A DNA stretch of 64,000 bases from Alteromonadaceae bacterium. GTDB taxonomy: Bacteria; Pseudomonadota; Gammaproteobacteria; Pseudomonadales; Oleiphilaceae. The DNA lies in NCBI GenBank assembly GCA_013393545.1, contig JABXHG010000001.1, forward strand, positions 1 to 64,000, written 5' to 3'. The notes beneath the pieces are model-generated. The model saw only the letters and a list, made by a program, of their open reading frames with translations, did not search any database and was not told the DNA's origin. How positions within the stretch are numbered: the stretch's first letter is position 1; the number at the start of each line of letters is the position of its first letter. Shown in pieces: positions 26,612-35,323 of the stretch. Both the position numbers and the translations under genes were made by a program.

Positions 26612-27109
26612 ATGGACCCGATAAGCTTGGCGTTTTCCGCATACCTCAATACCGTACACTCGACGGTATCCAATCATTTCAATGAAACCAGAAACCTGGA
26701 GGTTACTCCCGTCGTCGTTGAATACGAGGGTGTGCCGGTGTCTTACCAGCATCAGCTTTGGCGGGTGCGTCAGGACAGCGTTTGCGCCAACTACCGGCAG
26801 GATATCAGTAGGTTTTCTGAGTGTACCGCCAAGGCTTCCCGGTTGTTCCACGCGCTGTGTTCGGAATTGAAGCAGTCTGGTGAAAACGGCCAGCGGCAGC
26901 TGAATATTCGAAACATGTACTGCAATGCGGCTGTGTCCTTCAAACCCACCGTCGCCCGCATAGATTCCGCAACAGCGCTCTCTGAGGTGCAAGAGGCTCG
27001 ACAGGCCTGCAGTGCGGCGACGGTTGCAGCCATGGGTAGTAGTGACCCGAGGGTGGCGCGGGAGCGAGATAAAGCCTGTGCACATTACCGTAAGTTGAAG
27101 GCCCAATAG
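26612..27109 (+). CDS. Hypothetical protein
   Basis: A 165-residue soluble, mostly helical protein with six cysteines (CANYR, SECTAK, ALCSEL, MYCNA, QACSAA, KACAHY), several spaced as if on helices. No signal peptide is obvious. No family was recognised. GGAGGGTGAG lies upstream of the ATG. It lies between the NERD gene and the DUF4177 gene on the same strand, so the group may be cotranscribed. Confidence 0.6.
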   Translation: MDPISLAFSAYLNTVHSTVSNHFNETRNLEVTPVVVEYEGVPVSYQHQLWRVRQDSVCANYRQDISRFSECTAKASRLFHALCSELKQSGENGQRQLNIRNMYCNAAVSFKPTVARIDSATALSEVQEARQACSAATVAAMGSSDPRVARERDKACAHYRKLKAQ

Positions 27110-27143
27110 GGAAAAAGAGTCAAAATTCTTAAAAGGAGATGTT

Positions 27144-27365
27144 ATGACGGCTCAACGCTTTACCGAATACAAGATGGTTCATATCGCAGAAGGTGGCTGT
27201 GGCACTTTGTTGCTTGGCTCCTCTGGCTTGCCTTTGAAGAAAATTGAAGCCGAACTGAACCGTTATGCCGCTGAAGGCTGGCAGGTTGTATTCCAGGTTC
27301 TCGAGATGAAGCGGTTCTGGCTGTTTTGGCAGCGTGAAGCTGTGATCGTTACATTGGGGCGTTAA
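27144..27365 (+). CDS. DUF4177 family small protein
   Basis: A 73-residue protein with the DUF4177 pattern: FTEYKMVHI, then KKIEAELNRYAAEGWQVVFQVLEM and a final strand EAVIVTLGR. The function of the family is unknown. AAAAGGAG is well placed before the ATG. It is followed by the YidD-like gene after three bases, indicating an operon. Confidence 0.75.
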   Translation: MTAQRFTEYKMVHIAEGGCGTLLLGSSGLPLKKIEAELNRYAAEGWQVVFQVLEMKRFWLFWQREAVIVTLGR

Positions 27366-27368
27366 CCG

Positions 27369-27626
27369 GTGCTGAAAACGCTGGCGCTGAAGGCCGTCGG
27401 GTTATACCGCCGCACGGGCGGTGGCACTCGATGGTTCGGCATTGACTGCAATTTTGAACCGAGCTGTTCAGCCTATTCCGAGGAAGCCATCCGGCAGTTT
27501 GGTCTTCGCAAAGGGCTGGCATTAACGTTTCACCGTCTTAGAAGGTGCAACCGGCCGGACTCGATCTGCAAATGCATCGAGCCGGTCGCATGGGACATAG
27601 AGCATGTTGAAACAAGAAGAAGTTGA
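27369..27626 (+). CDS. Divergent YidD-like membrane protein insertion factor
   Basis: An 85-residue protein with the YidD core CNFEPSCSAYSEEAI, FGLRKGLALTFHRLRRCNR, starting at GTG 27369. Canonical YidD helps YidC-dependent membrane insertion and is encoded between rnpA and yidC. This copy stands elsewhere, lacks the usual tail after RC, and instead has DSICKCIEP. It is probably a paralog with an altered role. Its 3' end overlaps the TM2-domain gene by 23 bases. Confidence 0.75.
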   Translation: MLKTLALKAVGLYRRTGGGTRWFGIDCNFEPSCSAYSEEAIRQFGLRKGLALTFHRLRRCNRPDSICKCIEPVAWDIEHVETRRS

Positions 27627-27978
27627 GGCTGAGGAAGAGTCGCTCAGGAAGGCGATTCGCGAGCTGTCAGAAGATCGAAGAGCCGAATTCTATCGGCAAG
27701 CCGGGAAAGCGGTTAAAGACCCGGATACATACGCTGCCTTGAATTGGTTCTTTATCGCTGGCCTGCACCATTTTTACTTGGGGCGCTGGCAACTGGGGCT
27801 GCTTGATCTTGGGGCTCTGGTTCTTGCCATTGTGTGTTTCTCGGCCGGGTTGATTTGGGCGGGTGTTGCTTTGCTCGTCGTCGTGTATTCCTGGGAACTG
27901 TGGCAGCTGTTTAGGTCGCAGATTATTGTTCAGGATTGGAACAACCGGCTTTATCGGCGCTTGCTGCGCCGAGGTTAA
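27604..27978 (+). CDS. TM2-domain membrane protein
   Basis: A 124-residue protein with a charged coiled N-terminus (EEVEAEEESLRKAIRELSED), then a TM2 domain: ALNWFFIAGLHHFYLGRWQLGLLDLG, with the GxHxFYLG motif between two helices, and a second hydrophobic pair at about 75-100. TM2 proteins are of unknown role. It overlaps the YidD-like gene, suggesting translational coupling and a joint membrane function. Confidence 0.78.
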   Translation: MLKQEEVEAEEESLRKAIRELSEDRRAEFYRQAGKAVKDPDTYAALNWFFIAGLHHFYLGRWQLGLLDLGALVLAIVCFSAGLIWAGVALLVVVYSWELWQLFRSQIIVQDWNNRLYRRLLRRG

Positions 27979-28017
27979 TCAATGAGCGCCAGCACTGATG
28001 CCAGTGCAGTTGGCGGT

Positions 28018-28023
28018 TATAAT
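28018..28023 (+). promoter_or_regulatory. -10 box of slyD
   Basis: TATAAT 31 bases before the slyD ATG. The same box at the same distance is kept in the truncated slyD copy at 22957-22962, which supports its being a functional part of the duplicated unit. No convincing -35 is visible. Confidence 0.5.
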
Positions 28024-28053
28024 GGCTTGTTTAAAACCTGCACAGAGAATCCT

Positions 28054-28533
28054 ATGCCCATCGAAAAAAACCAAGTCGTCCTGTTTCACTACAGCGTTCG
28101 TGATGAACAGGGCAATGTTGTAGAAGACTCCCGGGGCGGTGAGCCCAATGCCTATTTGCATGGCCATGGCGGCATCATCAAGGGCCTGGAAGAAGCCCTG
28201 GAAGGCCGCGAGGCAGGCGATGTCTTCAGCGTTACCGTCACGCCAGAGAAAGCCTATGGCCCGCGTAAGCCGGATGCCGTTCAGCGGGTGCCGATCAAGC
28301 ATCTGGTCGGCGCCAAACGGTGGAAGCCTGGCATGATCGCCCAGGTGCAGACCGAACAGGGCCCGCGCCATGTGCTGGTTGCCAAGGTCGGCCACAAGTT
28401 TGCGGATGTGGACACCAACCACCCGATGGCCGGCAGAACCCTGACCTTCGATATCAACATCATTGAAGTGCGTGATGCCGATGCGGAAGAGCTGGCCCAT
28501 GGCCATGCCCATGGGCCGGGCGGGCATCACTGA
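28054..28533 (+). CDS. slyD: SlyD-like FKBP-type peptidyl-prolyl cis-trans isomerase
   Basis: A 159-residue cytosolic foldase. FKBP strands (NQVVLFHYSVRDEQGNVV, EALEGREAGDVFSVTV, PEKAYGPRKPDAVQRVP) are interrupted by the insert-in-flap chaperone domain, and the His-rich tail (HGHAHGPGGHH) suggests Ni/Zn binding as in SlyD. ATG 28054 is the family start; the frame is open further upstream. It is followed after three bases by a thioredoxin-like gene. A truncated copy lies 5 kb upstream. Confidence 0.9.
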   Translation: MPIEKNQVVLFHYSVRDEQGNVVEDSRGGEPNAYLHGHGGIIKGLEEALEGREAGDVFSVTVTPEKAYGPRKPDAVQRVPIKHLVGAKRWKPGMIAQVQTEQGPRHVLVAKVGHKFADVDTNHPMAGRTLTFDINIIEVRDADAEELAHGHAHGPGGHH

Positions 28534-28536
28534 GGC

Positions 28537-28866
28537 ATGCAAAGCATCTGCTCGGAAGAGGCGTTGTCGGAATTGCTCCAGTCCAGCCCTGCGGTGCTAC
28601 TGTTGTACGGGGGAGCAAGCTGCGGCGTCTGCCAGGCCATCAAGCCCCAGTTGGAAAAGCTTGTCAGCGAAGAGTTCCCGCGGCTGGTCACCGCTTATAT
28701 CGATTGCCAGGCAACTGCGGGCCCACTGTGTGCGGCCCGCGGGATCTTTTCTCTGCCTGTTGTCCAGTTGTGGTTCGAAGGGCAGCGGTTTGCGGAGTTT
28801 GTCAGGGTGTTTTCTCTTGGTGAGGTGCGTGCCGCGCTGGAGCGGCCTTATGGGCTTTTGAGTTAG
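28537..28866 (+). CDS. Thioredoxin-like protein
   Basis: A 109-residue thioredoxin-fold protein with a CGVC active site (GGASCGVCQAIKPQLEKL) and the cis-Pro region FSLPVVQLWFEG. It lacks a signal peptide. The short form and noncanonical CGVC dipeptide differ from TrxA (CGPC). It lies three bases after slyD, an apparent operon, and shortly before trxC; a protein-folding or redox role is likely. Confidence 0.82.
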   Translation: MQSICSEEALSELLQSSPAVLLLYGGASCGVCQAIKPQLEKLVSEEFPRLVTAYIDCQATAGPLCAARGIFSLPVVQLWFEGQRFAEFVRVFSLGEVRAALERPYGLLS

Positions 28867-28999
28867 CCTGAGCACGCATTCGGGCATCAGCCTCGGGCCA
28901 ACGCAACCTGATAATACGAGTTGGGCGCGGCACTCGGGTTGATTTCTTCCGCTCTGCCCTGATGGTTTAAACCAGTAAGCAACCATAGGCAAATTGATA

Positions 29000-29440
29000 A
29001 TGACTGATATTCGACACCTTGTATGTCCCCATTGCCACAAAGTGAATCGCGTACCCGCCGATAAGCTGTCAGCCGGCGGCAATTGCGGTGCCTGCAAACA
29101 GCCGCTCTGGCCGGATCAGGTTCTGGAGCTGGGAGATCAGAGCTTTGCAGCCCATACAACGCGCAGTGATGTGCCGGTGCTGGTGGATTTCTGGGCCAGC
29201 TGGTGCGGCCCCTGCAAGGCGATGGCGCCTCAGTTCGAGCAGGCTGCAAAAGCATGGCGCGGTAAAGTGCGCTTTGCCAAGCTGAACACCGAGCAATCCC
29301 CCGGGCCGGCCGGTCAGTATGGTATTCGCAGTATACCCACGATGATCCTGTTCCAGAATGGCCGGGAAGTAGCGCGCCAGAGTGGTGCCATGAACCACGC
29401 ACAGATCAGCCAGTGGCTGGAATCGAACGGTATTCAATAA
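29000..29440 (+). CDS. trxC: Thioredoxin 2 (zinc-containing)
   Basis: A 146-residue protein. The N-terminal zinc ribbon (CPHCHKVNRVP, GNCGACKQPLW) is followed by a thioredoxin domain with WCGPCKAMAP and the cis-Pro motif SIPTMILF. TrxC is a reductant linked to oxidative stress and often OxyR-regulated; no OxyR site was identified. ATG 29000 is preferred to TTG 28994. Confidence 0.93.
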   Translation: MTDIRHLVCPHCHKVNRVPADKLSAGGNCGACKQPLWPDQVLELGDQSFAAHTTRSDVPVLVDFWASWCGPCKAMAPQFEQAAKAWRGKVRFAKLNTEQSPGPAGQYGIRSIPTMILFQNGREVARQSGAMNHAQISQWLESNGIQ

Positions 29441-29495
29441 GTTCGATCTCCGATTGAGTGGCGCTCCCGAAGGGGCCATGACGGCGAGTCAGTGC

Positions 29496-32183
29496 CTACC
29501 CCGCAGCGCTGCTGCTGGTTCGCCGCCACCTGATCAGTACCTTGTGCAGCTCTTCCACCACCAGCAGGCTCAAAGCGAAAGCCAGCAGCTGCAACCATTG
29601 CTGCAATGAAATCGGCTGAATCTGCAGCACGTCAGAGAGCCCCGGGGTGTACATGGCGCCGATGTGGGCCAGTTGCGCGAGGGGCACGGCCAGCATCAGG
29701 AATGGGTTGCGTAGCAGGGGGATTTTGAACAGGGAGCGGGATTCCGAGCGGCTGTTCAGGGCGTGGATGTTGCCGAAGAGCACCATCAGCATCAGTGTCA
29801 GGTTGCGGGCTTCGTCAATCGTCTGGCCCTGGTCCAGTGTCCACTGAAAATTCATGAACGCAACCAGCCCCATCCAGGTGCCCACCACCAGCACATGCTC
29901 AATGATGTGTTTATCGAACACCGGCTCCTGTGGTGAGCGGGGTTTTACGGACAATTCTCCGCCTTCCTTTGGTTCAAAGGCCAGGGCGACGTCCTGGAAG
30001 CCGTTTGCCACCAGGTTCAGCCAGAGCAGTTGCACGGCGATCATGGGCATGGGCAGGCCGGTCAGTACACAGAGGAAAAATAACAGGATAGCCGAGAAGC
30101 CTGTGGCAACCAGCAGTCCGATCACCTTGCGGATATTGTTGTAAACCACGCGCCCCTGTTCGATGCCGGCGACGATGGAGGAAAAGTTATCGTCGGTGAC
30201 GATCAGGTCCGCCGTTTCCTTGGCGACATCGGTGCCGCGCTTGCCCATGGCGATGCCGGCATGAGCCTGGCGCATGGCCGGGGCATCGTTGACACCATCG
30301 CCGGTAACGGCGACGAAATGCCCGTCCCGCATGAAGCTGTCCACAATCTGCGCTTTTCTGGCCGGTTCGATGCGGGCGAATACCCGGGCCGGGCGAATGA
30401 GCTGGTCGACGGCCGCCTGGCCCCGGGTGCTGGCTTCATCCAGCATGGGGCCGGTCACCACGGTTGAATCGGCGCTGCACAGGCCCAGTTCCAGGGCGAT
30501 GGATTTGGCGGTTGCAGGATGGTCGCCGGTGACCATGGCCACCTCGATACCGCCGGTGCGGCACTTTTCGATGGCGTCGAAGGCTTCATGGCGGAGCGGG
30601 TCAATCATCGCGACCATGCCGAGGAAGATCATGTCGGCCATCTCGTGATCATCAGCTGACGAGGTTTTCCTCGCCAGGGCGATAATCCGGTAGCCCCGGG
30701 ATGCCAGTTCGTTGAACTGGGTTTCCAGGGCGGGTTGGTCGATTTCGGTGGAGCCGTCTGCGGTCGCCATCCGGTTGCACATGGTCAGCATCTTTTCCGG
30801 GCTGCCTTTGGCGTAGATGACGGTTTGATCGCCCATCCGGTTGACCACGCCGCTGTAGGCCTTTTCCGATTCATAGGGAATCAGGGCTACCTGTTCCTGC
30901 CGGGTTCGCAGGTCGGTGATGGACATGTCCAGCTTCTTGGCCATCACCAGGAAGGCGATGTCCACGATGTCACCCTGGGAAACCCACTCGCCGCCGCTGT
31001 AGTCCAGATGGCTTTCGTTGGCGAGTACGCCTGCAACGCAGAGTTCCCGGAGTGTGTCCTGGCCTGGGTCGGTCACGCTTGGGCGCGCGTCTTCGGCTGG
31101 GTCTTTGATTTCCCCGCCCGGGGCTACGCCCTCGCCAGTGACATCGAACTGGCGGCCATCAGGCAGCATGACCTTGCGAATGGTGAGTTCATTAACGGTT
31201 AGGGTGCCGGTCTTGTCGGAGCAGATGAGGGTGCAGGAACCCAGGGCTTCCACCGCTACCAGTTTGCGGATGATGACGTTGAGCTTGGCCATCCGGCTCA
31301 TGCCGATGGCGAGGGCTACGGTCAGCGCAGCCGGCAGTCCCTCCGGGATCACTGACACCGCGAGGCCGATACTCATCAGAATCATGTCTTCGATGGAATA
31401 ACCGCCATCCAGGATCATCAGGCCGGCCAGGGCGGCAATGGCCAACAGAATGCCGAAGGCCAGCTGGTAGGTGAACTTGCGGATCCGGATCATCAAGGGC
31501 GGTTCGGCAGAGGTTTTGCCGGTAACGCCCTGGGCAATCTTGCCAAGCTGGGTGTTCGAGGCGGTGGCGATTACCCGGCCCCGCCCGCGCCCGTGGGTGA
31601 TGATGCTACCGGCAAAGCATTGGTCAACGCGGTCTGTGAGCGGTGTGCTGTCGTCGCTTTCCGCCCCGGCGTTCTTGGCAACCGCCAGGGATTCCCCCGT
31701 TAGCATGGATTCATCAACGGCCAGGCTGCTGGCGCTGAGTAACTGGATATCCGCCGGTACCTTGTCGCCTGAGGAAAGCAGAACCACATCGCCCGGAACG
31801 ATCTCTTCAACTTCAACGGTGACAACCTGGCCGTCCCGAAGCACGTGGGTGGTGCCTTTCATCATTTGCTTCAATGCGGCGGCCGCCTTCTGGGCCGAAA
31901 ACTCCTGAACGGTGCCGATAATCGCGTTGATCAGCAGGACGATGAGGATGAAAACCCCGCTGGGGGTCTGGCCGAGTGCAAATGACACCGCAGAGGCGAT
32001 CAGAAGGATGTAAATGAAGGGGCTAAGGAATTGCCGCGCAAACAGCTCCACCACGCTTGGCATGGGCGAGGTGGGCAACTGATTGTAACCAAATTGCTCC
32101 AGGCGGGCACTGGCTTCCTGGCGGGATAGCCCGTTGTGATCGGGTTCCGGTGTTGTTGGTGGCTCTGGGGCGGCGTTGTTCAT
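29496..32183 (-). CDS. P2A-type cation-transporting P-type ATPase (Ca2+-ATPase-like)
   Basis: A protein of about 895 residues with full P-type architecture: cation_ATPase_N (GLSRQEASARLEQFGYN), actuator TGES (SMLTGESLAV), helix M4 PEGLPAALTVALA, phosphorylation DKTGT, hinge GDGVNDAPAM and a C-terminal six-helix region. The PEGLPAAL motif and architecture resemble SERCA/PMR1-like Ca2+ or Mn2+ pumps; the substrate is not proven. The start at 32183 (MNNAAPEP) fits family length; a site is not obvious and the frame extends upstream. It is a divergent neighbour of the DUF2750 gene. Confidence 0.9.
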   Translation of the reverse strand: MNNAAPEPPTTPEPDHNGLSRQEASARLEQFGYNQLPTSPMPSVVELFARQFLSPFIYILLIASAVSFALGQTPSGVFILIVLLINAIIGTVQEFSAQKAAAALKQMMKGTTHVLRDGQVVTVEVEEIVPGDVVLLSSGDKVPADIQLLSASSLAVDESMLTGESLAVAKNAGAESDDSTPLTDRVDQCFAGSIITHGRGRGRVIATASNTQLGKIAQGVTGKTSAEPPLMIRIRKFTYQLAFGILLAIAALAGLMILDGGYSIEDMILMSIGLAVSVIPEGLPAALTVALAIGMSRMAKLNVIIRKLVAVEALGSCTLICSDKTGTLTVNELTIRKVMLPDGRQFDVTGEGVAPGGEIKDPAEDARPSVTDPGQDTLRELCVAGVLANESHLDYSGGEWVSQGDIVDIAFLVMAKKLDMSITDLRTRQEQVALIPYESEKAYSGVVNRMGDQTVIYAKGSPEKMLTMCNRMATADGSTEIDQPALETQFNELASRGYRIIALARKTSSADDHEMADMIFLGMVAMIDPLRHEAFDAIEKCRTGGIEVAMVTGDHPATAKSIALELGLCSADSTVVTGPMLDEASTRGQAAVDQLIRPARVFARIEPARKAQIVDSFMRDGHFVAVTGDGVNDAPAMRQAHAGIAMGKRGTDVAKETADLIVTDDNFSSIVAGIEQGRVVYNNIRKVIGLLVATGFSAILLFFLCVLTGLPMPMIAVQLLWLNLVANGFQDVALAFEPKEGGELSVKPRSPQEPVFDKHIIEHVLVVGTWMGLVAFMNFQWTLDQGQTIDEARNLTLMLMVLFGNIHALNSRSESRSLFKIPLLRNPFLMLAVPLAQLAHIGAMYTPGLSDVLQIQPISLQQWLQLLAFALSLLVVEELHKVLIRWRRTSSSAAG

Positions 32184-32268
32184 GTGGAAAACCGAGGCAG
32201 ATTGATGGTTGGGCGTGGCTCTCAGTGTACACTGTCGCCGAACCACCAACACGGCAATGGAGCCATTC

Positions 32269-32655
32269 ATGAGCAACAACGACCTGCAGCAGATTCTCGA
32301 ACTGGATGGCGAGGAGCGGTACGACTACTTCCTGGACGCCGTTGTTGAGGAGCGGGACATCTGGATACTGGTGAATGCGGACAACCAGTTCCTGAAAATG
32401 GTTGCCGAGGAAGACGGTGTGGCTTACCTGCCGGTCTGGCCGAGCAGTGAGTTTGCCGAAGATTATGCCGCCGGTGCCACCGATCTCTCGGCAAAGGCGA
32501 TTTCACTGCCGGATTTCTTCCGAAAATGGGTGCCTGGTCTAACCCGCGATGGTATCGAGGTGGGCGTGTTCCCGGGGGCGGATGAGGAACTCTGGATCAC
32601 GGCCCCAGAAGAGCTCAAGCAGGATCTGCAGGAAGTGATGTCCAGCGCATTCTGA
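32269..32655 (+). CDS. DUF2750 family protein
   Basis: A 128-residue acidic cytosolic protein with the DUF2750 pattern (RYDYFLDAVVEERDIWIL, LPVWPSSEFAEDYA, LPDFFRKWVPGL, GVFPGADEELWITAPEEL). Function unknown; members resemble SUKH-like/SseB-like small proteins in layout. ATG 32269 follows GGAG. It is convergent with the SEC-C protein gene. Confidence 0.82.
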   Translation: MSNNDLQQILELDGEERYDYFLDAVVEERDIWILVNADNQFLKMVAEEDGVAYLPVWPSSEFAEDYAAGATDLSAKAISLPDFFRKWVPGLTRDGIEVGVFPGADEELWITAPEELKQDLQEVMSSAF

Positions 32656-32688
32656 CCGGACACCGCATGAATCAGGGCTCCGTGCCGG

Positions 32689-33147
32689 CTAAAGACAGCA
32701 GGCCTTGTACTTCTTGCCGCTGCCACAGGGGCACCGGTCATTCCGGCCTGGTTTAAGCTGGCCTTCGCTGGTGTCACCTTTCAGGTAATACCAGCGCCCG
32801 TCTTCCTTGATGAAATCCGATTTTTCTTCCAGAAAGCCCCAGCCGCTCCCGGCGCGATAAATCGCCCGAAAGTGCACCATGCCCTGGTTGCCGTCTTCGT
32901 GGCTGTCCAGAATCTGCAGTGAGGCCCAGTCCGGCGAGTTGTCCAGGGTCAGGGTGGCCGGCCGGGTATCCGGGTGCCAGGTTGCCTTCAGGTAATCGGC
33001 CATCTGCAGCACAAAGGCGGCGTAGCGCGAACGCATCAGGGCTTCGGGCGTGGCGGCGGCCTGGCCCTGGTGCAGCGGCAGACAACACTCGGCGTAGCGG
33101 GCACCACTGCCGCAGAGGCAGGGTGCGGATTCGGGGAAGTAGCTCAT
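32689..33147 (-). CDS. YchJ family protein with N- and C-terminal SEC-C zinc motifs
   Basis: A 152-residue protein. The N-terminal CLCGSGARYAECC and C-terminal CPCGSGKKYKACCL are SEC-C zinc-binding motifs flanking an NTF2-like core (LMRSRYAAFVLQMADYLKATW, YRAGSGWGFLEEKSDFI). This is the YchJ/UPF0225 layout. Function unknown; SEC-C binds zinc and may contact ribosome or SecB-like partners. It is followed on the same strand by a YtoQ gene six bases upstream of its start. Confidence 0.88.
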   Translation of the reverse strand: MSYFPESAPCLCGSGARYAECCLPLHQGQAAATPEALMRSRYAAFVLQMADYLKATWHPDTRPATLTLDNSPDWASLQILDSHEDGNQGMVHFRAIYRAGSGWGFLEEKSDFIKEDGRWYYLKGDTSEGQLKPGRNDRCPCGSGKKYKACCL

Positions 33148-33153
33148 GGGTAC

Positions 33154-33597
33154 TTAGCGGGCCGTGATCACGTATTTCAGCACTTCCACCACTTGCTCGG
33201 GCGTTTGTGCCCAGGCCATGGCCGCCGCGTCTACTTCCTTAAGCGGGTGCACAATGTCTTCGCTGTGCAGGGTGATGTAAGGCGTGCCCAGTGCGGCGCA
33301 ATAGCCGGCATCGAAGGCCGCGTTCCATTGCTTGTATTTGTCACCGAAGCGAATCACGGCAAGATCGCACTGCTCGATCATGGTTTTGGTGCGGATGCTG
33401 TTCACTTTGGAGGATTGGTGATCGCGCCAGAAACCAACATCTGGCTTACCCAGTACATCGCCGGCGGCGTCACTGGCATCGTGGTCGGTCACCGGTGCCA
33501 TGAATTCGACAGGCAGACCGGCGGCCTCGGCGCCTTCCTGGATTTGCTCACGCCAGTTGGTGTGAATCTCGCCAGACAGGTATACAGTCCAGATCAT
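33154..33597 (-). CDS. YtoQ family protein
   Basis: A 147-residue protein with the YtoQ pattern: WTVYLSGEIHTNWREQI, APVTDHDASDAAGD, then KVNSIRTKTMIEQCDLAVIRFGD and WNAAFDAGYCAALG, resembling the nucleoside 2-deoxyribosyltransferase fold. AAGGAG is seven bases from ATG 33597; a longer frame upstream is not preferred. It is cotranscribed with the YchJ-like gene. Function is not established. Confidence 0.85.
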   Translation of the reverse strand: MIWTVYLSGEIHTNWREQIQEGAEAAGLPVEFMAPVTDHDASDAAGDVLGKPDVGFWRDHQSSKVNSIRTKTMIEQCDLAVIRFGDKYKQWNAAFDAGYCAALGTPYITLHSEDIVHPLKEVDAAAMAWAQTPEQVVEVLKYVITAR

Positions 33598-33804
33598 CGG
33601 TGTCTCCTTGGTTGTGGTGGCCGGCATGGGTGGTCTCCGGCTGTGTGATCAATGGCCGGTATGATACGCGAGCTAACCAGAGGCCCGCTACTGATGCTCG
33701 TGTAGGGTTTTACTTATCGTGCTCACGGTTATATCTTTATGCGCTTTGCATTTTAATGAGTATGCTGATTATTCTCGTTTCGGTAAAGTTCAGGGGGAAG
33801 TGCT

Positions 33805-34407
33805 ATGTGGGATGAACGGTACGAACGCGACACCTATGTCTACGGCGAAGCGCCGAATGATTTTCTGGCGGAGCAGTGCAAGGCTCTGAATCTGGCCGAC
33901 GAGCCGGGCCCGGTGTTGTGTCTGGCAGAAGGCGAGGGGCGCAATGCGGTGCATTTGGCCGAATGTGGGCATGCCGTGACTTGTGTGGATTTGTCGTCGG
34001 TTGGCCTGCGCAAGGCAAGGCGACTGGCAGAGAAACGGGGCGTTACCGTTGAAACCGTGCAGGCGGATCTGGCGCATTTCACCCCGGAACCCGGGTATTT
34101 CCAGGCGGTGGTGATGATTTTTGCTCATACACCACCGGCCATTCGCCAGCGCTCACTGGAAGTGGCCCGTGAAGCACTTCGCCCCGGCGGTTATCTGATT
34201 CTTGAAGGCTACACCGAAGACCAGATTGGCCGTGGCACCGGCGGGCCGGGTAACCCTGATATGATGTTCAGCAAACAGGAACTGGATGCCATGTTCGCCG
34301 AGGACGAAGTGTTGCTGTCCCGGGAAACGGAGCGCCATATTCTGGAGGGTGAGTTTCACAGTGGTGACGGCGCTGTTGTCCAGTTTGTGGCTCGCAAGGT
34401 TGAGTGA
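33805..34407 (+). CDS. Class I SAM-dependent methyltransferase
   Basis: A 200-residue Rossmann methyltransferase: motif I VLCLAEGEGRNAVHLAE, motif II VTCVDLSS, motif IV region YFQAVVMIFAH, and LRPGGYLILEGY. It resembles the TehB/thiopurine-like group. Substrate unknown. GGGGGAAG lies well before the ATG. Upstream sequence (about 200 bases between divergent genes) carries no other feature. Confidence 0.85.
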   Translation: MWDERYERDTYVYGEAPNDFLAEQCKALNLADEPGPVLCLAEGEGRNAVHLAECGHAVTCVDLSSVGLRKARRLAEKRGVTVETVQADLAHFTPEPGYFQAVVMIFAHTPPAIRQRSLEVAREALRPGGYLILEGYTEDQIGRGTGGPGNPDMMFSKQELDAMFAEDEVLLSRETERHILEGEFHSGDGAVVQFVARKVE

Positions 34408-34453
34408 CTGGACTGGGCTATAGAGAGTGGTGACTGCTGCGTCATTGCCTGGT

Positions 34454-35323
34454 TTACGCTTCTGGCGAGGCGTCGCTTTCTATCGTATCAGCAAGCCGCT
34501 CCACGCTTTCGCTATAAAGCTCAAGAAACAGCGCCGGTTCGATCAGCTCGAGTTCGCTGAGAATAAAGCTTTTCTGATGGGTAAAAAAGAAATCGACGCG
34601 GGCGTACAGCGGTATTTCGGGCAGTGAGGCCAAAAGACGTTCAGCTTGTTTTTTCAGGTGTGGGGGAGGGCTAAACGGTTCGATACTCACGCCATATCGT
34701 GAGTTTGCGCGCCATTCATTGTCAGCCGTTTGGCGTCGCACTGCATGGGCAAAGCGGCCGCCCATGCAGCAGACTGAAACCTCGCCTTCGCTCTCCACCG
34801 AGTGAATAAACGGTTGAACCAAAACACCGTGATCGGAAGACCCTGGTATTCGCATGCCCGCTAATTCGTCGACATTGAGTCTTTGAACGTCATTGCCGCT
34901 TTGACCACAAGCGGGTTTGATCACGACGGTGTCGGCGCCCAGTTGAAGTGCAGCTTGCGCCAGATCGTCAGAGCTTGGGTGCGTTAGATGAACGCTGGCC
35001 ACCGTAGCAATGCCGCTCTCGGCCAGAGACTGCAGATAGCGCTTGTTCAGGTTCCAGCGGATCAGGTTTGGTGAGTTCCGTACGGTGATGCCTTGGCGGT
35101 GAAGGCCCGAGAGCCAATTCAAAAAGTCGTCGGGGTTCTGGGTGTAATCCCATGCAGCCAGAGGGAGCACCAGGTCTGCTCCTTTGAACGCGGAGGCGTT
35201 CTGCCACGGCGCAAAACGTACCTCGGATCCCCGTTTTGTCAGTGCATCACTCAGGCACCTAAGAGACTTGGGCGGCTTGGGCCATTGTTCACAGGTGGCG
35301 ATGGCAATTTTTGTCCCGTTCAT
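34454..35323 (-). CDS. ATP-grasp domain protein (RimK/glutathione-synthetase-like)
   Basis: A 289-residue protein: an N-terminal Rossmann-like part (IAIATCEQWPKPPKSL, LPLAAWDYTQNPDDF) followed by an ATP-grasp (ADTVVIKPACGQSGNDV, YARVDFFF, LSELELIEPALFL with metal-binding acidic and Asn-like positions). ATP-grasp ligases form carboxylate-amine bonds. Its start overlaps the ATPase gene stop by four bases, making it the last gene of the iron-type ABC transporter operon. A role in processing or making the imported chelate is an inference; no other biosynthetic gene is present. Confidence 0.8.
   Translation of the reverse strand: MNGTKIAIATCEQWPKPPKSLRCLSDALTKRGSEVRFAPWQNASAFKGADLVLPLAAWDYTQNPDDFLNWLSGLHRQGITVRNSPNLIRWNLNKRYLQSLAESGIATVASVHLTHPSSDDLAQAALQLGADTVVIKPACGQSGNDVQRLNVDELAGMRIPGSSDHGVLVQPFIHSVESEGEVSVCCMGGRFAHAVRRQTADNEWRANSRYGVSIEPFSPPPHLKKQAERLLASLPEIPLYARVDFFFTHQKSFILSELELIEPALFLELYSESVERLADTIESDASPEA

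Noticed and set aside
18000..28500. Integron cassette array
   Set aside because: Many small accessory genes, but they lie on both strands, with no attC-like sites or integrase gene seen.
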